This document shows, in pieces, positions 1 through 9,117 of a stretch of 44,309 nt of DNA. How positions within the stretch are numbered: the stretch's first letter is position 1; every line of letters starts with the position of its first letter. The position numbers and the translations under genes were made by a program. Source of the stretch: Thalassobaculaceae bacterium (lineage in GTDB: Bacteria > Pseudomonadota > Alphaproteobacteria > Thalassobaculales > Thalassobaculaceae). The notes beneath the pieces were generated by a model, which was given only the letters and a program-made list of their open reading frames with translations, searched no databases and had not been told where the DNA came from. The stretch covers positions 5,519-49,827 of the forward strand of contig JARGOG010000019.1 in NCBI GenBank assembly GCA_029212785.1, read 5' to 3'.

Positions 1-2
1 AC

Positions 3-767
3 GCCTCCTTCAGCAGGACCACGGTTCAGTCTGTTTTGCAGATGGAGAACGCGAGGATCTCCGGCTCGTTAGTTGCCCAAAGTGCCGATATCCAGGGCCA
101 CGCTTATTTCACCGGTATTGCATTCGGTGTTCCGCCGGATCTGATCTCGACCGCATTTTCGCAGCCGCCCTCCTTTCTCGGGTCGACATTCGAGTATCCG
201 TGTTCCAACCGGTTCGTCGGGAAATGCAGCGTCGCGGACGGCGAGGCCCGGTTCCGACGCCTCAAGCAGCTCGCGGCCGATACCCACGACCATGAGCTGG
301 AGCTTTCGCTGTTCGCGTCCGAAGTCCGGGCGAAACGCTTTCATTCCCTGAAGCCCGACCGCGTCCGCGATCTGCCGCGCCTCGCCCTGAACTACATCTA
401 CGAATGGGTCTCCGATTTCGGACAGAGCTGGGTGCGGCCGCTTGGCTGGCTGATGTTGACCGTACTCTGTGCGCTCTATGCTTATGAGGCGATGCTGGGA
501 ACGCCGGACCTCCTGGCCAGAGGGTTTGTCGAATTCAGCAGCATCGGACGTGTCGCCTCCTTCGCGAACATCTTCCCCTTCGCGGGCCAAGCCGTCGTCG
601 GACGCGAGATCATGGTCACAGGTCTGTGCCCGATGCCGGAAACCGACCCGCAATATCTCGACTGTCTCACCCGGCTCTATACGATCAGTGCGGTTGAAGG
701 GGTGTTCGGACTGATCTTCCTGTTTCTCATCGGTCTCGGGCTGCGCAACCGGTTCCGCATCAAATAG
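3..767 (+). CDS. Pentapeptide/beta-helix membrane protein, C-terminal part (5' truncated)
   Basis: The frame is open to the left edge of the window, so the true start lies outside; the first in-frame ATG is at 36. The visible N-terminal 45 residues ([27 protein letters not shown]) have the short-repeat look of the end of a pentapeptide-type beta-helix. Next comes a charged helical stretch (RFRRLKQLA...[10 protein letters not shown]) and two hydrophobic segments, [19 protein letters not shown] and [15 protein letters not shown], ending in GLRNRFRIK. This arrangement (beta-helix, RFRRLK helix, membrane helices, LRNRFRIK end) is what I recall from pentapeptide-repeat membrane proteins of alphaproteobacteria. 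The function of the family is not known to me. The assignment rests on the C-terminal pattern, since most of the repeat region is missing. Confidence 0.65.
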   Translation, partial: ASFSRTTVQSVLQMENARISGSLVAQSADIQGHAYFTGIAFGVPPDLISTAFSQPPSFLGSTFEYPCSNRFVGKCSVADGEARFRRLKQLAADTHDHELELSLFASEVRAKRFHSLKPDRVRDLPRLALNYIYEWVSDFGQSWVRPLGWLMLTVLCALYAYEAMLGTPDLLARGFVEFSSIGRVASFANIFPFAGQAVVGREIMVTGLCPMPETDPQYLDCLTRLYTISAVEGVFGLIFLFLIGLGLRNRFRIK

Positions 768-787
768 CGTCCGAGGAGACGGCGGGA

Positions 788-982
788 ATGGACGACAAGA
801 GCCCGCATCTGACCCCGACGCAGGTCCGGCAACTGGTCGACGAACTGGAGAGTGCGGAGGGACAGGCGCGGCGGGATCTGATGACCCGGCTCGCCTGGCG
901 GCCGGCCTGGGCGATCCGCAGCCGGCGACGGGCAGCAGGGGAAATCTGGGCGTGGGCGCGGGGGTGGCTCGGGCGGCGATAG
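788..982 (+). CDS. Small hypothetical protein, 64 aa
   Basis: A short frame starts 20 bp after the preceding gene and has a purine-rich ribosome binding site (GAGGAGACGGCGGGA) just ahead of the ATG. The product is charged: an acidic, helical N-terminal half ([23 protein letters not shown]) and an Arg/Trp-rich C-terminal half ([11 protein letters not shown]). I recognise no domain. The position and ribosome binding site suggest co-transcription with the membrane protein before it. It could also be a chance ORF in GC-rich DNA. Confidence 0.4.
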   Translation: MDDKSPHLTPTQVRQLVDELESAEGQARRDLMTRLAWRPAWAIRSRRRAAGEIWAWARGWLGRR

Positions 983-1083
983 GAAAATCGCTCGTCCACA
1001 GCCCTAACCGACTTCCTGGCGAAAGCCAGGATCCACCCGATGCGCCGTATTCTGGGTCCGCGATGAGGTGGCGCGCCCCGACA

Positions 1084-1112
1084 CGAAAAAGGCCGACCCG
1101 AAGGCCGGCCTG
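1084..1112 (-). terminator. Intrinsic terminator of rho
   Basis: Read on the minus strand, 30 bp after the rho stop codon, AGGCCG pairs with CGGCCT around a 10-base loop and is followed directly by a T run (TTTTT). Hairpin plus U-tract is the standard intrinsic terminator form. Confidence 0.75.
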
Positions 1113-1142
1113 TTCCGGATATACGTCTGAAAGACCGACCCG

Positions 1143-2402
<1,260 letters not shown>

Positions 2403-2550
2403 CTGCTGTGAATTGCCTTCAGGGAAGGGACCGGACCATGCCCGATGCAAAGGGTTTTTCGCTTTACCCATAAGCCCACCCGAACGGGGGCCGTCTGCAA
2501 CACATGCAATGTTCCGGAGAAAAGCGGTCGCGCCCGGCGACCGGAAACAG

Positions 2551-2579
2551 GCCTTACCCGACCCACTCGGCAGTGTCAA
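2551..2579 (-). promoter_or_regulatory. Candidate promoter of rho
   Basis: On the minus strand a perfect TTGACA (-35, 2574-2579) is followed after 17 bp by TAAGGC (-10, 2551-2556). It would give a leader of about 140 nt before the rho start. A long leader would fit the known autoregulation of rho in other proteobacteria, but I see no specific attenuator. The -10 box is weak. Confidence 0.45.
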
Positions 2580-2602
2580 CGTCGTTAACCGTACCGTAGG
2601 TC

Positions 2603-3034
2603 TTAAAACGGCTTCGTGATCACCAGGAAGACCACCACGACCATCACTAAAGTGGGGATTTCGTTCGCGATTCGGTAGTAGCGGGCGGATTTATTGTTTT
2701 CATCGGCCGCGAAAGCCCGGCACCAGCGTCCCATCGCGTGATGCATGGCGGTCATCACCAGCACCAGAAACAACTTGGCATGCATCCAGCCGTCCTCGAG
2801 CCATCCGGGGACCAGCCAGAGCATCAGGATGCCGAAGATCCAGGTCGCCCCCATGGCCGGACTCATGATCGCCTTGTAGAGCCGGCGTTCCATCACTTTG
2901 AAGGTCTCGGAGGTCGCCGAGCCCGGGGGCTCGTCGGCGTGATAGACGAACAGCCGCGGCAAATAGAGCAGCCCGGCCATCCAGGCGATGACGCTGATCA
3001 CGTGCAGCGATTTGACGACCCCGTACCCGTCCAC
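2603..3034 (-). CDS. hemJ: Protoporphyrinogen IX oxidase HemJ
   Basis: Membrane enzyme that oxidises protoporphyrinogen IX to protoporphyrin IX, the penultimate step of haem synthesis. The 143-aa product has four hydrophobic segments and the HemJ/UPF0093 signatures: [24 protein letters not shown] near the N-terminus, with a conserved His in the first helix, then [22 protein letters not shown] and the C-terminal [22 protein letters not shown]. It begins 7 bp after the hemE stop, so hemE and hemJ form one operon and supply two late steps of the same pathway. Confidence 0.95.
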   Translation of the reverse strand: MDGYGVVKSLHVISVIAWMAGLLYLPRLFVYHADEPPGSATSETFKVMERRLYKAIMSPAMGATWIFGILMLWLVPGWLEDGWMHAKLFLVLVMTAMHHAMGRWCRAFAADENNKSARYYRIANEIPTLVMVVVVFLVITKPF

Positions 3035-3041
3035 GACCCGG

Positions 3042-4064
3042 TCAGCCCCTGATCTGCTTCAGCAACGCCGTGACATGCTCCGGCGGGGTCTGCGGCACGA
3101 TGCCGTGGCCGAGATTGAAGATGAACGGCCCACCGGTCAGCGCCTCCAGGATCCTGTCCGTCTCCGCCGTCAACGCATCGCCGCCGGTGACGAGCGCGAT
3201 CGGATCGAGATTACCCTGCACCGGGATCTCGGCCTGCAGCGCACAGGCCATGGCGAGCGGGATGGAACTGTCGAGGGCCAACGCGTCGATCCCCGTGGCG
3301 GCGGCATAGCTCCGCGTCATGGCACCGGCGCCGCGGGCGAAACCGATGACCTTCACCGTCGGATGGCGCGCCTTCAGGCGGCGCACGATCTCGGCCGTCG
3401 GCTCGACCACCGCGCGCTGGAAGACCGTCTCCGGCGCGGCCCCGGCCCAACTGTCGAACAGTTTGACGACCTGCGCGCCCGCGCTCACCTGTCGGTCCAG
3501 ATATTCGACCGTGGCATCGACCAGGAGGTCCATCAGTCGGGCGAAGCCGGCCGGCCGACCATAGGCCCAGCCCTTGAGTTTGGCATAGTCCCGGCTGCTG
3601 CCGCCCTCGACCATGTAGGAGGCGACGGTCCAAGGGCTGCCGGCGAACCCGATCAGCGCGACCTCGGTTGGCAGGGCGGCGCGCAATCGGGCGACGGTCT
3701 CGTAGACATTGCCGATCCGGGCATGGAACGCATCGGCGTCGAACACCGGGATATCGGCCTCGCTCTCGATCGGATCGAGCACCGGGCCCCGGCCCTCCTG
3801 GAACTCCAGATGCTGGCCGACGCCGTAGGGCACCATCAGGATATCGGAGAACAGGATCGCCGCGTCGAACCCAAAGCGCCGGATCGGCTGCAGGGTCACT
3901 TCGCAGGCAAGTTCCGGATTGAGGCAGAGGTCGACGAAACCGCCGGCCAGCTTACGCGTTTCCTTGTATTCGGGCAGATAACGCCCGGCCTGACGCATCA
4001 GCCAAACCGGCGGCGGCGATCCGATCCGACCATTCAGCGTATCCAATAGCGGGACGCCCGACAT
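3042..4064 (-). CDS. hemE: Uroporphyrinogen decarboxylase HemE
   Basis: Cytosolic enzyme that removes four carboxyl groups from uroporphyrinogen III to make coproporphyrinogen III in haem synthesis. The 340-aa length is normal. The hallmark PVWLMRQAGRYLPEY (substrate-binding Arg) is near residue 20, followed by FDAAILFSDILMVPYGVG with the catalytic-site Asp, GFAGSPWTVASYMVEGG, and the C-terminal FNLGHGIVPQTPPEHV. A GAGGG ribosome binding site precedes the ATG. It is the first gene to the left of the putative origin and is transcribed away from it; the hemE-origin neighbourhood is conserved in Caulobacter and Rickettsia. Confidence 0.98.
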   Translation of the reverse strand: MSGVPLLDTLNGRIGSPPPVWLMRQAGRYLPEYKETRKLAGGFVDLCLNPELACEVTLQPIRRFGFDAAILFSDILMVPYGVGQHLEFQEGRGPVLDPIESEADIPVFDADAFHARIGNVYETVARLRAALPTEVALIGFAGSPWTVASYMVEGGSSRDYAKLKGWAYGRPAGFARLMDLLVDATVEYLDRQVSAGAQVVKLFDSWAGAAPETVFQRAVVEPTAEIVRRLKARHPTVKVIGFARGAGAMTRSYAAATGIDALALDSSIPLAMACALQAEIPVQGNLDPIALVTGGDALTAETDRILEALTGGPFIFNLGHGIVPQTPPEHVTALLKQIRG

Positions 4065-4505
4065 GCATTGCTCCCTCGCATTCTGGATAACCTCTCTACC
4101 CTAATATCTTTTTTAAAAGATAGGTAGGAGAGGTAGTTGGGGGGTGGAAACCCGGGGATCAAATCCCGTCCACCGGTCATCCACAGATCCGTCGATTTCC
4201 AGATTCAGCGGCACCGCCTGGGGAGCGAATCCCATGAGACCAGCTTGCAAGCCGCGCTGTGGCTCGCCGGATCTGCGGACTTGAATGACGGGGATAACGT
4301 GGACAGTCTCGCCAAGTGCATCGGCGATGACGTTATACCGCGGGGCCGGTAAAGTTGTTCACCCTCGGATAGGCGGGGGTAGTGAATCGAGGTGAGCGGT
4401 GAGCGTTTTCGACGGCGAGGTGAAGAAGCCGACTTATCCCGATCTCGACGGGAGTTCTCCCCAGGAAGCCGGTGGACAACCGGGTTCCGAGCAGAGGACT
4501 AGGGG
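4065..4505. other. Putative chromosomal replication origin (oriC)
   Basis: This is the 441-bp non-coding gap between divergent hemE and the DUF299 gene, the location of oriC in Caulobacter and Rickettsia. It contains an AT-rich core (4101-4122, 19 of 22 bases A/T) and 9-mers close to the DnaA box TTATCCACA. Two match 8/9: TTATCCAGA (minus, 4082-4090, beside the core) and TCATCCACA (plus, 4177-4185). Others match 7/9: TTGTTCACC (4355-4363), TTATCCCGA (4434-4442), TTGTCCACC (minus, 4471-4479) and a site around 4291. Three GANTC sites (4202, 4227, 4384) could serve the CcrM methylase. No full TTAA-N7-TTAA CtrA site is present. Genes on both sides point away from it. The only ORF inside (4137-4352) looks non-coding. 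Confidence 0.8.
4091..4133. repeat. Near-perfect inverted repeat with AT-rich centre, likely duplex unwinding element
   Basis: The left arm CCTCTC-TACC-CTAA-TATCTTTT (4091-4112) mirrors the right arm, whose complement reads CCTCTCCTACC-TATCTTTT (4115-4133), around two T residues. The arms differ by a 1-base and a 4-base indel. An 8/9 DnaA box abuts the left arm. The CTA/CTC-rich strands running from each side into the AT core loosely resemble DnaA-trio tracts, but that comparison is from memory. Confidence 0.65.
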
Positions 4506-5333
4506 ATGAGCGTCACTGACCTGTTGCACCTGCATCTTGTGTCCGACGCCACGGGCGAGACCAACCATCAGATAGCCCGGGCCTGCCTGGTCCAGTTCGA
4601 GGATGTGCGGGCCAAGGAGCATGTCTGGTCGCTGGTGCGAACCTCCAGCTACCTCGAGAAGGTGATCGCGGGCATCGAAACCAATCCGGGCCCGGTGCTG
4701 TTCACCCTGGTCGACCCGGAGCTGCGCCGGCGGCTTGAAGAGGCCTGCCGGCGGATCGAGGTTCCGGCCCTTCCGGTGCTGGATCCGATCGTGATGACGC
4801 TGGCTTCGTATATGGGCCGGGAATCCCATCCCCGGCCAGGTCGGCAGCACGAAATGGATGCGGCCTATTTCAATCGGATCGAAGCGATGGACTACACCCT
4901 CGCCCATGATGACGGGCAGCAGGTGCACGATCTTGAGGAGGCCGATATCGTCATCGTTGGCGTGTCGCGCACATCCAAGACCCCGACCTCGCTTTATCTG
5001 GCCAACCGAGGCTTCAAGACCGCGAATGTACCGATCGTGCCCGACGTGCCGCCGCCGGACGAGATCTTCACCCTGAAACATCCGTTGGTGGTGGCCTTCA
5101 CCACCGATCCGGCCCGCCTGATCCAGGTGCGGCGCAACCGGGTTCTGATGTTGAAGCAGCGTGAGGAGACGGACTATGTCGCGATGGAGCAGGTGCGCAA
5201 GGAGGTGGCGGAGGCCCGCCGCATGTTCACCAGGAACGGCTGGCCGGTGATCGACGTCACCCGCCGGTCGATCGAGGAGACCTCGGCCGCGGTCCTGCAG
5301 CATCTGGAAGAGCGCGAGGCGAACAATGGCTGA
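4506..5333 (+). CDS. ppsR: PPi-dependent kinase/phosphorylase regulator (DUF299, RP001 family)
   Basis: Bifunctional regulator of pyruvate phosphate dikinase or PEP synthase: it phosphorylates the dikinase with ADP and removes the phosphate with phosphate to release pyrophosphate. The 275-aa product opens with the family signature HLVSDATGETNHQIARA and has the P-loop GVSRTSKTP at 152-160, then YLANRGFKTANVPIVP. It is the first gene to the right of the putative origin and heads a tightly packed run: maf overlaps its 3' end by 8 nt. The symbol follows the E. coli protein and should not be confused with the photopigment repressor PpsR. Confidence 0.93.
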   Translation: MSVTDLLHLHLVSDATGETNHQIARACLVQFEDVRAKEHVWSLVRTSSYLEKVIAGIETNPGPVLFTLVDPELRRRLEEACRRIEVPALPVLDPIVMTLASYMGRESHPRPGRQHEMDAAYFNRIEAMDYTLAHDDGQQVHDLEEADIVIVGVSRTSKTPTSLYLANRGFKTANVPIVPDVPPPDEIFTLKHPLVVAFTTDPARLIQVRRNRVLMLKQREETDYVAMEQVRKEVAEARRMFTRNGWPVIDVTRRSIEETSAAVLQHLEEREANNG

Positions 5334-5970
5334 GAGAGAGGCGCCGGCGGTGCTGCTGGGGAACGGGGCGGCGACGGTGCCGGTCGTTCTCGCGTCGGGT
5401 AGCCGGTTCCGCGCGGAGATGCTGCGCAATGCCGGCGTTCCGTTCACGGTCGATGTGCCGGGTGTGGACGAGGGGTCGGTGCGGGAGTCGCTCCGGGCGG
5501 AGAACGCCGCGACCGAGGATGTCGCCACTGTCCTGGCCGAGCTCAAGGCGATGGCGATCTCCCGCCGACATCCCAACGCGCTGGTCATCGGTTCCGATCA
5601 GATGCTGGATTGCGGCGGTGTGTGGTTCGAGAAACCGGTTGATCGCGATCACGCCCATGCCACGCTGACAGCACTGTCCGGGAAAACCCATCGGCTGGTG
5701 ACCGCGGTCGTCGTCGCCCGCGCCGGGAGTCGGATCTGGCATGCCATGGACAGTGTGACCATGCGTATGCGGCCGCTCTCCGAGGCGTATATCGAGCGCT
5801 ATCTGGACGTGGTCGGTGACGAGGTCTGCGCGTCGGTCGGGGCTTATCAGCTTGAGGGGCTGGGGGCGCAGCTCTTCGCCGGGGTCGAGGGCGACTATTT
5901 TACCGTCCTCGGTCTGCCGCTGCTGCCGCTGCTCGAGTTTCTGCGGGCCCATGGTGTCCTGGCGCGATGA
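5326..5970 (+). CDS. maf: Maf family nucleoside triphosphate pyrophosphatase
   Basis: Maf proteins hydrolyse non-canonical or methylated NTPs to the monophosphate and are linked to septum control. The core signature VLASGSRFRAEMLRNAGVPF is at about 22-41, with VIGSDQMLDCGG (active-site Asp) and the later SEAYIERYLDVVGDEVCASVGAYQLEGLGAQLF, where the Y-Q-L-E-G loop is typical. At 214 aa it is slightly longer than usual because of a 20-residue N-terminal extension. The ATG lies within the end of the upstream gene with GAGG ahead of it, and the gene's own 3' end overlaps coaE by 4 nt, so translation is probably coupled through the operon. Confidence 0.93.
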   Translation: MAEREAPAVLLGNGAATVPVVLASGSRFRAEMLRNAGVPFTVDVPGVDEGSVRESLRAENAATEDVATVLAELKAMAISRRHPNALVIGSDQMLDCGGVWFEKPVDRDHAHATLTALSGKTHRLVTAVVVARAGSRIWHAMDSVTMRMRPLSEAYIERYLDVVGDEVCASVGAYQLEGLGAQLFAGVEGDYFTVLGLPLLPLLEFLRAHGVLAR

Positions 5971-6665
5971 TCGTCATCGGCCTGACCGGGTCCATCGGCA
6001 TGGGAAAGAGCACGACGGCGACCATGTTCCGCCGTCTCGGTGTCGCGGTGCATGATTCGGATGCGGCCATTCACGCGATGATGCGGCGCGGCGGCGCGGC
6101 TGTTGGTCCGGTCGGGGCGGCTTTTCCCGAGACGGTGCGGGACGGGGCGATCGACCGCCCGACCCTGGGCGCGCGGGTGTTCGGCGACCCGGACGCGTTG
6201 AAACTGCTGGAATCCATCGTCCATCCGCTGGTGGCCGTCCAGACCCGCGGGTTTCTCGCCGGATGCCGGTTGCAGCGTCGCCCGATCGTGGTGCTGGATG
6301 TGCCGCTGCTGCTCGAAGGGCGCAGCCACCGGCGCTGCGACCTGGTGGTCGTAGTCAGCGCTCCGGCCTTCATTCAACGTCAGCGGGTCATGGTCCGGTC
6401 CGGGATGACGGAAGCCCGCCTGGTGAGTATTCTGGCGAAGCAGATGCCAGATACCGAGAAGCGACGCCGGGCCGATCTGGTCATTCCCACCGGCCTCGGT
6501 CGCGCGGTCGCCATGCGGGCGGTGACGCGGCTGGTCACGGGGCTTCGGCGTGGCCTGAACCAGGGAAAGAGGACAGCATGCGCGAGATCGTGCTCGATAC
6601 GGAGACAACGGGCCTGGATCCCGAAACCGGCGACCGGGTCGTCGAAATCGGCTGTCTCGAGCTGA
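5967..6665 (+). CDS. coaE: Dephospho-CoA kinase with out-of-frame tail over dnaQ
   Basis: Last enzyme of coenzyme A synthesis: it phosphorylates the 3'-OH of dephospho-CoA using ATP. The P-loop GLTGSIGMGKST is at 5-16, followed by HDSDAAIHAMM, the VVLDVPLLLEG motif and RQRVMVRSGMTEARLVSILAKQMP. The ATG overlaps the maf stop (ATGA). The expected C-terminus is near residue 198 (VTRLVTGLRRGLN). Here the frame continues for a basic, low-homology tail (KRTACARSCSIRRQRAW...) that overlaps the first 88 nt of dnaQ in another frame. The normal stop seems to have been lost. The catalytic part looks intact. Confidence 0.92.
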   Translation: MIVIGLTGSIGMGKSTTATMFRRLGVAVHDSDAAIHAMMRRGGAAVGPVGAAFPETVRDGAIDRPTLGARVFGDPDALKLLESIVHPLVAVQTRGFLAGCRLQRRPIVVLDVPLLLEGRSHRRCDLVVVVSAPAFIQRQRVMVRSGMTEARLVSILAKQMPDTEKRRRADLVIPTGLGRAVAMRAVTRLVTGLRRGLNQGKRTACARSCSIRRQRAWIPKPATGSSKSAVSS

Positions 6666-7288
6666 TCAACCACGTGCCCACCGGGCGGACTCTGCACCAT
6701 TACTTCAATCCGGAACGGGACATGCCCGAGGAGGCCTTCCGGGTGCATGGCCTGTCGGCTGAGTTTCTCGCAGGTCATCCGGTCTTCGGGTCGCTGGTGG
6801 ACGAGGTTTTGGCGTTTCTCGGCGACGCGACGCTGGTGATCCACAACGCCAGTTTCGACATGCGCTTCCTCAACAAGGAATTGCAACTGCTGAACCGACC
6901 GCCGATCCCGATGGACCGGGCGTTGGACACCGTTGCCCTGGCGCGGCGCAAATACCCGGGCGCTCAGGTCAGTCTGGACGCACTGTGCCGCCGCTTTGAA
7001 ATCGACAACTCCAACCGCTCCCTGCATGGCGCGCTGATCGACGCCGATCTGCTGGCATCGGTCTATCTGGAACTCATTGGCGGACGGCAGCCGGATCTCA
7101 TGGCCCCGCCCTCCGACGAGAGCAAGACATCGCCGAGCTCCGGGGCGGGGGCGGAAACCATCGAGACGATCGAGCGGATCTATCGGACGCCGCGCGTGCA
7201 TGCACCGACCGAGGAGGAAGCGGCGGCCCATGCCGCTTTCCTAGAGAAACTGTCGAAACCGATCTGGAACAGCGACGCGGCCGAATGA
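6578..7288 (+). CDS. dnaQ: DNA polymerase III epsilon subunit
   Basis: 3'-5' proofreading exonuclease of the replicative polymerase. The 236-aa product begins MREIVLDTETTGLDPETGDRV (ExoI motif with DxE), has VIHNASFDMRFLNKEL (ExoII) and a C-terminal-side HGALIDADLLASVYLEL (ExoIII with the catalytic H and D). After about residue 175 comes a variable linker and a short C-terminal end with HAAFLEKLSKPIW, probably the polymerase contact. The frame is open further upstream inside coaE, but the exonuclease motif begins exactly at this ATG, which follows GGGAAAGAGGA. It faces secB across 19 bp. Confidence 0.96.
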   Translation: MREIVLDTETTGLDPETGDRVVEIGCLELINHVPTGRTLHHYFNPERDMPEEAFRVHGLSAEFLAGHPVFGSLVDEVLAFLGDATLVIHNASFDMRFLNKELQLLNRPPIPMDRALDTVALARRKYPGAQVSLDALCRRFEIDNSNRSLHGALIDADLLASVYLELIGGRQPDLMAPPSDESKTSPSSGAGAETIETIERIYRTPRVHAPTEEEAAAHAAFLEKLSKPIWNSDAAE

Positions 7289-7301
7289 CAGCGGCCGCGT
7301 C
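7274..7301. terminator. Hairpin at the dnaQ/secB convergent junction
   Basis: A perfect 10-bp inverted repeat, GACGCGGCCG and CGGCCGCGTC, is separated by 8 bases and spans the dnaQ stop codon. It has no T run on either strand. It could act as a bidirectional terminator or as a 3'-end stabilising structure. Confidence 0.5.
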
Positions 7302-7307
7302 GTCGGA

Positions 7308-7790
7308 TCAGACGGTCGCGATCGACGTCTCCTTGCTCTGGCGGTACATCGCGGCGAAATCCACCGGCTGGATCAGCAGCGGCGGGAAGCCGCCATCGCG
7401 GGTGGCGTCGGCCACGATCGCCCGGGCGAAGGGAAACAGCAGGCGCGGGCACTCGACCAGCAGGGTCGCGTGCAGGGCGTCCTCGTCCATGTTCTGCAGC
7501 ACGAACAGGCCCGCATAGGTTAGATCCGCCAGAAACAGCGGGTCGTTCTCCACCTTGCCGCTGGCGGTGATCTTCAGGACGACCTCGTAGAGCTCCTCGT
7601 CCTTGGAGACCTTGGCTGCCTGGACATCGACATTCACATCGATCCGCGGTTGCGAGCTCTGCGGACGCAGACTGGCCGGCGCGCGGGGATTCTCGAAGGA
7701 GAAATCCTTGATGTACTGCGCGTTGATCTGCAGCGGCATCGACGTCGCTTGCATCAGCTTCGGCTCGGCGGCGGGGGGGAGGTCGGACAT
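7308..7790 (-). CDS. secB: Protein-export chaperone SecB
   Basis: Tetrameric chaperone that holds precursor proteins unfolded and delivers them to SecA. At 160 aa it is normal for an alphaproteobacterial SecB. Signatures are INAQYIKDFSFENPRAP, VNVDVQAAKV, YEVVLKITA, LADLTYAGLF and the C-terminal-side ECPRLLFPFARAIVADATRDGGFPPLLIQPVDFAAMY. AGGAAC precedes the ATG. It sits between dnaQ and the fxsA operon, its usual neighbourhood near the origin. Confidence 0.97.
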   Translation of the reverse strand: MSDLPPAAEPKLMQATSMPLQINAQYIKDFSFENPRAPASLRPQSSQPRIDVNVDVQAAKVSKDEELYEVVLKITASGKVENDPLFLADLTYAGLFVLQNMDEDALHATLLVECPRLLFPFARAIVADATRDGGFPPLLIQPVDFAAMYRQSKETSIATV

Positions 7791-7844
7791 GAGAGTTCCT
7801 GGGTCAAAGGTCCAAGGTCGGACTGGAGAGTCGCAGCTTCGCTA

Positions 7845-8399
7845 TCACGACTGGGACGTGTGGACAATAGTGGCGGCCAGGCCCCGGTCGAGGGCGAGAA
7901 CGGTACCGTTCGGCACCGTCATGCCGGTCAGTCCGCGGATGAACGCCCAGTGGGAAACGAAGACCGTATCGTCCCAACTCGGGGCCGAGGTCAGCTTTTC
8001 ACGGAAGGCCGTGCACCGTATGCCGAGCGCGTCCTCGTTCTCGCCACCCTCGGGCCACCACTGCTCCGGAAGGTCGCCGAAGGAGATCCCGGGCCAATCT
8101 GAGCGCAGGCGCGATGTCGGCGTGCCGATATCGCAGACGAACCAGCACCGTTCTCGGACCAGGGGCTCGATCTCGATCCCGAGACCCAGACGGCCGGCCA
8201 CGATCTCGGCGGTCTGCAGGGCCCGGCGATAGGGGCTGGCGACGACCCGCCGGACAGCCCGATCCGCCAGATGTTCCGCGGCGGCGGCGGCCTGGGCCCG
8301 GCCGGTATCCGTCAGGCCCGGATCCTCGATCCCCGGATCGATGCGGGTCTTCGAGAAGTGGACGTTGAACTCGCTTTCGCCATGGCGCAGCAGAAACAT
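7845..8399 (-). CDS. Histidine phosphatase family protein
   Basis: Phosphatase of the phosphoglycerate mutase/SixA superfamily with a phosphohistidine intermediate. The 184-aa product begins MFLLRHGESEFNVHFSK with the RHG motif at residues 5-7, has the second-Arg region VVASPYRRALQTAEIV and the late catalytic His in FVSHWAFIRGLTG. The frame is open upstream inside fxsA, but the domain begins at the ATG at 8399, 5 bp after the fxsA stop, so the two form an operon. The substrate cannot be told from sequence. The central EPLVRERCWFVCDIGTP stretch resembles small-molecule phosphatases more than protein phosphatases. Confidence 0.88.
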   Translation of the reverse strand: MFLLRHGESEFNVHFSKTRIDPGIEDPGLTDTGRAQAAAAAEHLADRAVRRVVASPYRRALQTAEIVAGRLGLGIEIEPLVRERCWFVCDIGTPTSRLRSDWPGISFGDLPEQWWPEGGENEDALGIRCTAFREKLTSAPSWDDTVFVSHWAFIRGLTGMTVPNGTVLALDRGLAATIVHTSQS

Positions 8400-8404
8400 G
8401 GGCG

Positions 8405-8929
8405 TCAGTCCCTCGGTCGGTCGAGCGGCGGCGGCGGCGTGCCGGGGGTTGATTTGCCGTCGCTGGGAGGTTGATCGGAGAGATCCTCGAATTCGCCATC
8501 GATGATGTCGCCAGGCCCGCTGCCACCGGAGCCACGCCCGCCCCGCAGATCGACGAACACCGCGGAACCGCCCCGGGCGACGATATAGGCGATCAGCAAG
8601 CCAGCCAGCCATCGCCGCAGCGGCGGGACGAACAGCAGAAAGCCGAGTGCGTCGGTCGCGAAACCGGGAATGAGAAGCAGCAGGCCGGCAAACAGCAGTC
8701 CGAAACCCGACACCACTTCGGCGACCGGTGCCTCCTTTCGGGCGACATGCATGCGCAGCCGCTCGAGGGTGGCGAGGCCCTGGACCCGGAACAGCATCGT
8801 GCCGAGCACGGCCGTCAGGATGATCAGAGCGATCGTCGGCGCGGCTCCGATCTCGGTGCCGACCTCAATCAGCAGCCAGAGTTCGACGGCCGGAACGCCG
8901 ATCAGAATCAAAAGAACGACTAAGCCCAT
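8405..8929 (-). CDS. fxsA: FxsA family membrane protein
   Basis: Small inner-membrane protein; in E. coli its overproduction relieves exclusion of phage T7 by the F plasmid, and its physiological role is unclear. The product has 174 aa. Three to four hydrophobic segments lie in the first 120 residues (VVLLILIGVPAVELWLLIEV, TIALIILTAVLGTMLFRVQG, GLLFAGLLLLIPGFATDALG), with the FxsA-typical LIPGF.TD.LG.LL..P motif. A Gly/Pro/Asp-rich cytoplasmic tail of about 50 residues follows. Its neighbours, secB and the Tim44-type protein, are also membrane-traffic genes. Confidence 0.92.
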   Translation of the reverse strand: MGLVVLLILIGVPAVELWLLIEVGTEIGAAPTIALIILTAVLGTMLFRVQGLATLERLRMHVARKEAPVAEVVSGFGLLFAGLLLLIPGFATDALGFLLFVPPLRRWLAGLLIAYIVARGGSAVFVDLRGGRGSGGSGPGDIIDGEFEDLSDQPPSDGKSTPGTPPPPLDRPRD

Positions 8930-9117
8930 GCTTGCCCTTCGGATATCGAGGCCTTATCTACTCCAGAGGCGTCGGGATTAAGATCCGGATGCCCGTCGAA
9001 GCGATGCCCGCCACCATCTTGGTTGCACCGGCGCCGCGACCGCCGTGGCCACCGCTGTCCGGGGCGGGCACTCTAAACGGGAGGGTGCGGCTCGGTCCAC
9101 CCGGGGACGCAACACGC

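Noticed and set aside
2403-2579. N-terminal extension of Rho by 59 residues
   Set aside because: The extra part has no Rho similarity and would include the candidate promoter -10 box and the leader; the conserved MNLQELK start is at 2402.
4137-4352. 71-codon frame inside the putative origin
   Set aside because: No ribosome binding site and no protein-like pattern; overlaps DnaA-box-like sites.
4434-5588. 384-codon minus-strand frame across ppsR and maf
   Set aside because: Covers two recognised genes and has no similarity I can name.
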